The notes under the pieces: model-generated
What the model saw: the letters and a program-made list of their open reading frames with translations, nothing else
The model's database searches: none
What the model was told of the DNA's origin: nothing
Made by a program: the position numbers and the translations under genes
NCBI RefSeq assembly: GCF_028476545.1
Contig: NW_026731621.1
Location: 363,215 to 427,214, forward strand
DNA length: 64,000 nt
DNA from: Physella acuta
Lineage: Eukaryota; Mollusca; Gastropoda; Physidae
Direction: 5' to 3'
In this document: one piece after another, positions 63,040 to 64,000 of the stretch
Numbering within the stretch: the stretch's first letter is position 1
Layout of the letters: each line of letters begins with the position of its first letter

Positions 63040-64000
63040 TTTCTGGATACTTTTATGCTCTGAAAAAAATACATACTTGATAAAAAAAACATAAAATGAT
63101 TTTGATGGTAGGGGCCTATAAATTTAGCGGTAAAATAAACACTAAAATGTTGCACACAGTTCTGCAAGGAAGTGGCTATTCAGACCTGAGCCCTTATGGC
63201 CCTGAACGGCACAAAGTTAATTACGCAACCGTACAACCTGTATTAAAATTACACCTTTAATGTTTATTTGATTTTTCTTGTGGATTTGCTAGTATCCTGT
63301 TGTGTGTATTGTAGTTAGTTATGCGGATTTACTAGAGTTAGTGCTTGTGTCGCTATTTCTAAATACCCTATATTTAGCTCTGTATAGAAAATCATTGTCA
63401 GCGTGAGAAAAATTCTGACACTGTCACTTGAGTTCAGATTGGTTTAGATTTTAGACGTGAATAGTGTAGGTATATAGCATATGTCATAGCAAGACGATTG
63501 CTATCTGAGCTAGTCGAGATTTGTCGCTCTCCCCCCCCCCCCCAAACTAAGCAAGAGGAAAAACGTATTTGGGGGTTATTGTAAGTTCATATGTTATATA
63601 TTGCTTCTATTAAAGCGTACTACAACGCACGCAGTTATTATTGTTCAAGAAAACTGGCCCGGGAGCTGTAGATTGTAGCCAATAATGAGATAATTATACA
63701 ATATTTTTTTTTATTTTGTTTCTGTAGGCCTATAAATTTATATAATAAAATCAAAGTACGTTTAACAGAAAAAAACTAAAGCACATTTCATACCATAGGC
63801 CATATATTATAGACCTAACAACTCCCACTCAGGAACGATATTGGGTATTTAAAGCAAGATCTCAATATATCATTTCGAATTACAAGAAAAAAAATCACAA
63901 CAGAAAAGATATATTGTGCATCTTAAAAGAATTATTGATTAACTAAAACAAGTTTATTGGCTGGTCCGAATAGCGGCCTAGGCTATTGGGCCCAGGGTCT
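63040..64000. other. Region upstream of RPS12
   Basis: A TTTTTTTCAG acceptor about 23 bp above the ATG (near 63062) implies a non-coding first exon further up. I could not place it or a pyrimidine-rich start site with confidence. No other gene is seen. Confidence 0.4.

Overview
This window looks like animal nuclear DNA, most likely from a mollusc and probably a snail. It is AT-rich, its genes have introns, and tRNA-derived SINEs, cut-and-paste DNA transposon relics, a Helitron, LINE remnants and (TA)n tracts fill most of it. The snail assignment rests mainly on a secreted H-type lectin related to Helix pomatia agglutinin, and it is an inference. Nothing in the window looks bacterial, viral or organellar.

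Three protein genes can be supported, all on the minus strand. The first is a two-exon secreted H-type lectin (6942-7648). The second is a three-exon gene for a trypsin-like peptidase-fold protein with an MGNS start (CDS 36405-37983), with a decayed, intron-bearing paralogue at about 45326-47347. The third is the five-coding-exon ribosomal protein S12 gene (61020-63039), whose last exon is also present alone at 22409-22468. Short ankyrin-like, exon-like remnants at 50.4-54.3 kb are weaker calls.

The layout is dominated by duplication. (i) The first 2.5 kb recurs, split by a 4.1 kb insertion, at 8.2-10.4 and 14.6-16.2 kb. (ii) A segment at about 16.8-23.0 kb recurs in direct orientation at about 54.7-61.6 kb. 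It carries nested hAT relics, a hairpin with a GGCCGACA array, a LINE 3' end, palindromic MITEs and the S12 terminal exon. (iii) A block at 30.4-33.1 kb is repeated next door at 33.8-35.8 kb, and each copy has grown different minisatellites. (iv) The peptidase gene is duplicated at 36-38 and 45-47 kb. These paralogous segments contain filled and empty transposon sites, which gives relative insertion ages.

Mobile DNA: at least ten hAT-type non-autonomous elements or relics, most with 8-bp target duplications; a MITE family whose termini carry TGACGTCA; two copies of a ~1 kb element whose inverted ends are tandem arrays of GGAAAAAAAGTCACA, both with exact 8-bp target duplications; a 531-bp long-TIR element; a 2.6 kb non-autonomous Helitron holding five 342-bp tandem units; and many tRNA-like SINEs. 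The genes show no sign of working as one pathway. The most novel signals are the element with tandem-repeat ends, the Helitron carrying its own satellite, the 1.3 kb CTAGAT-rich tract upstream of the peptidase gene, and the partial S12 duplication.
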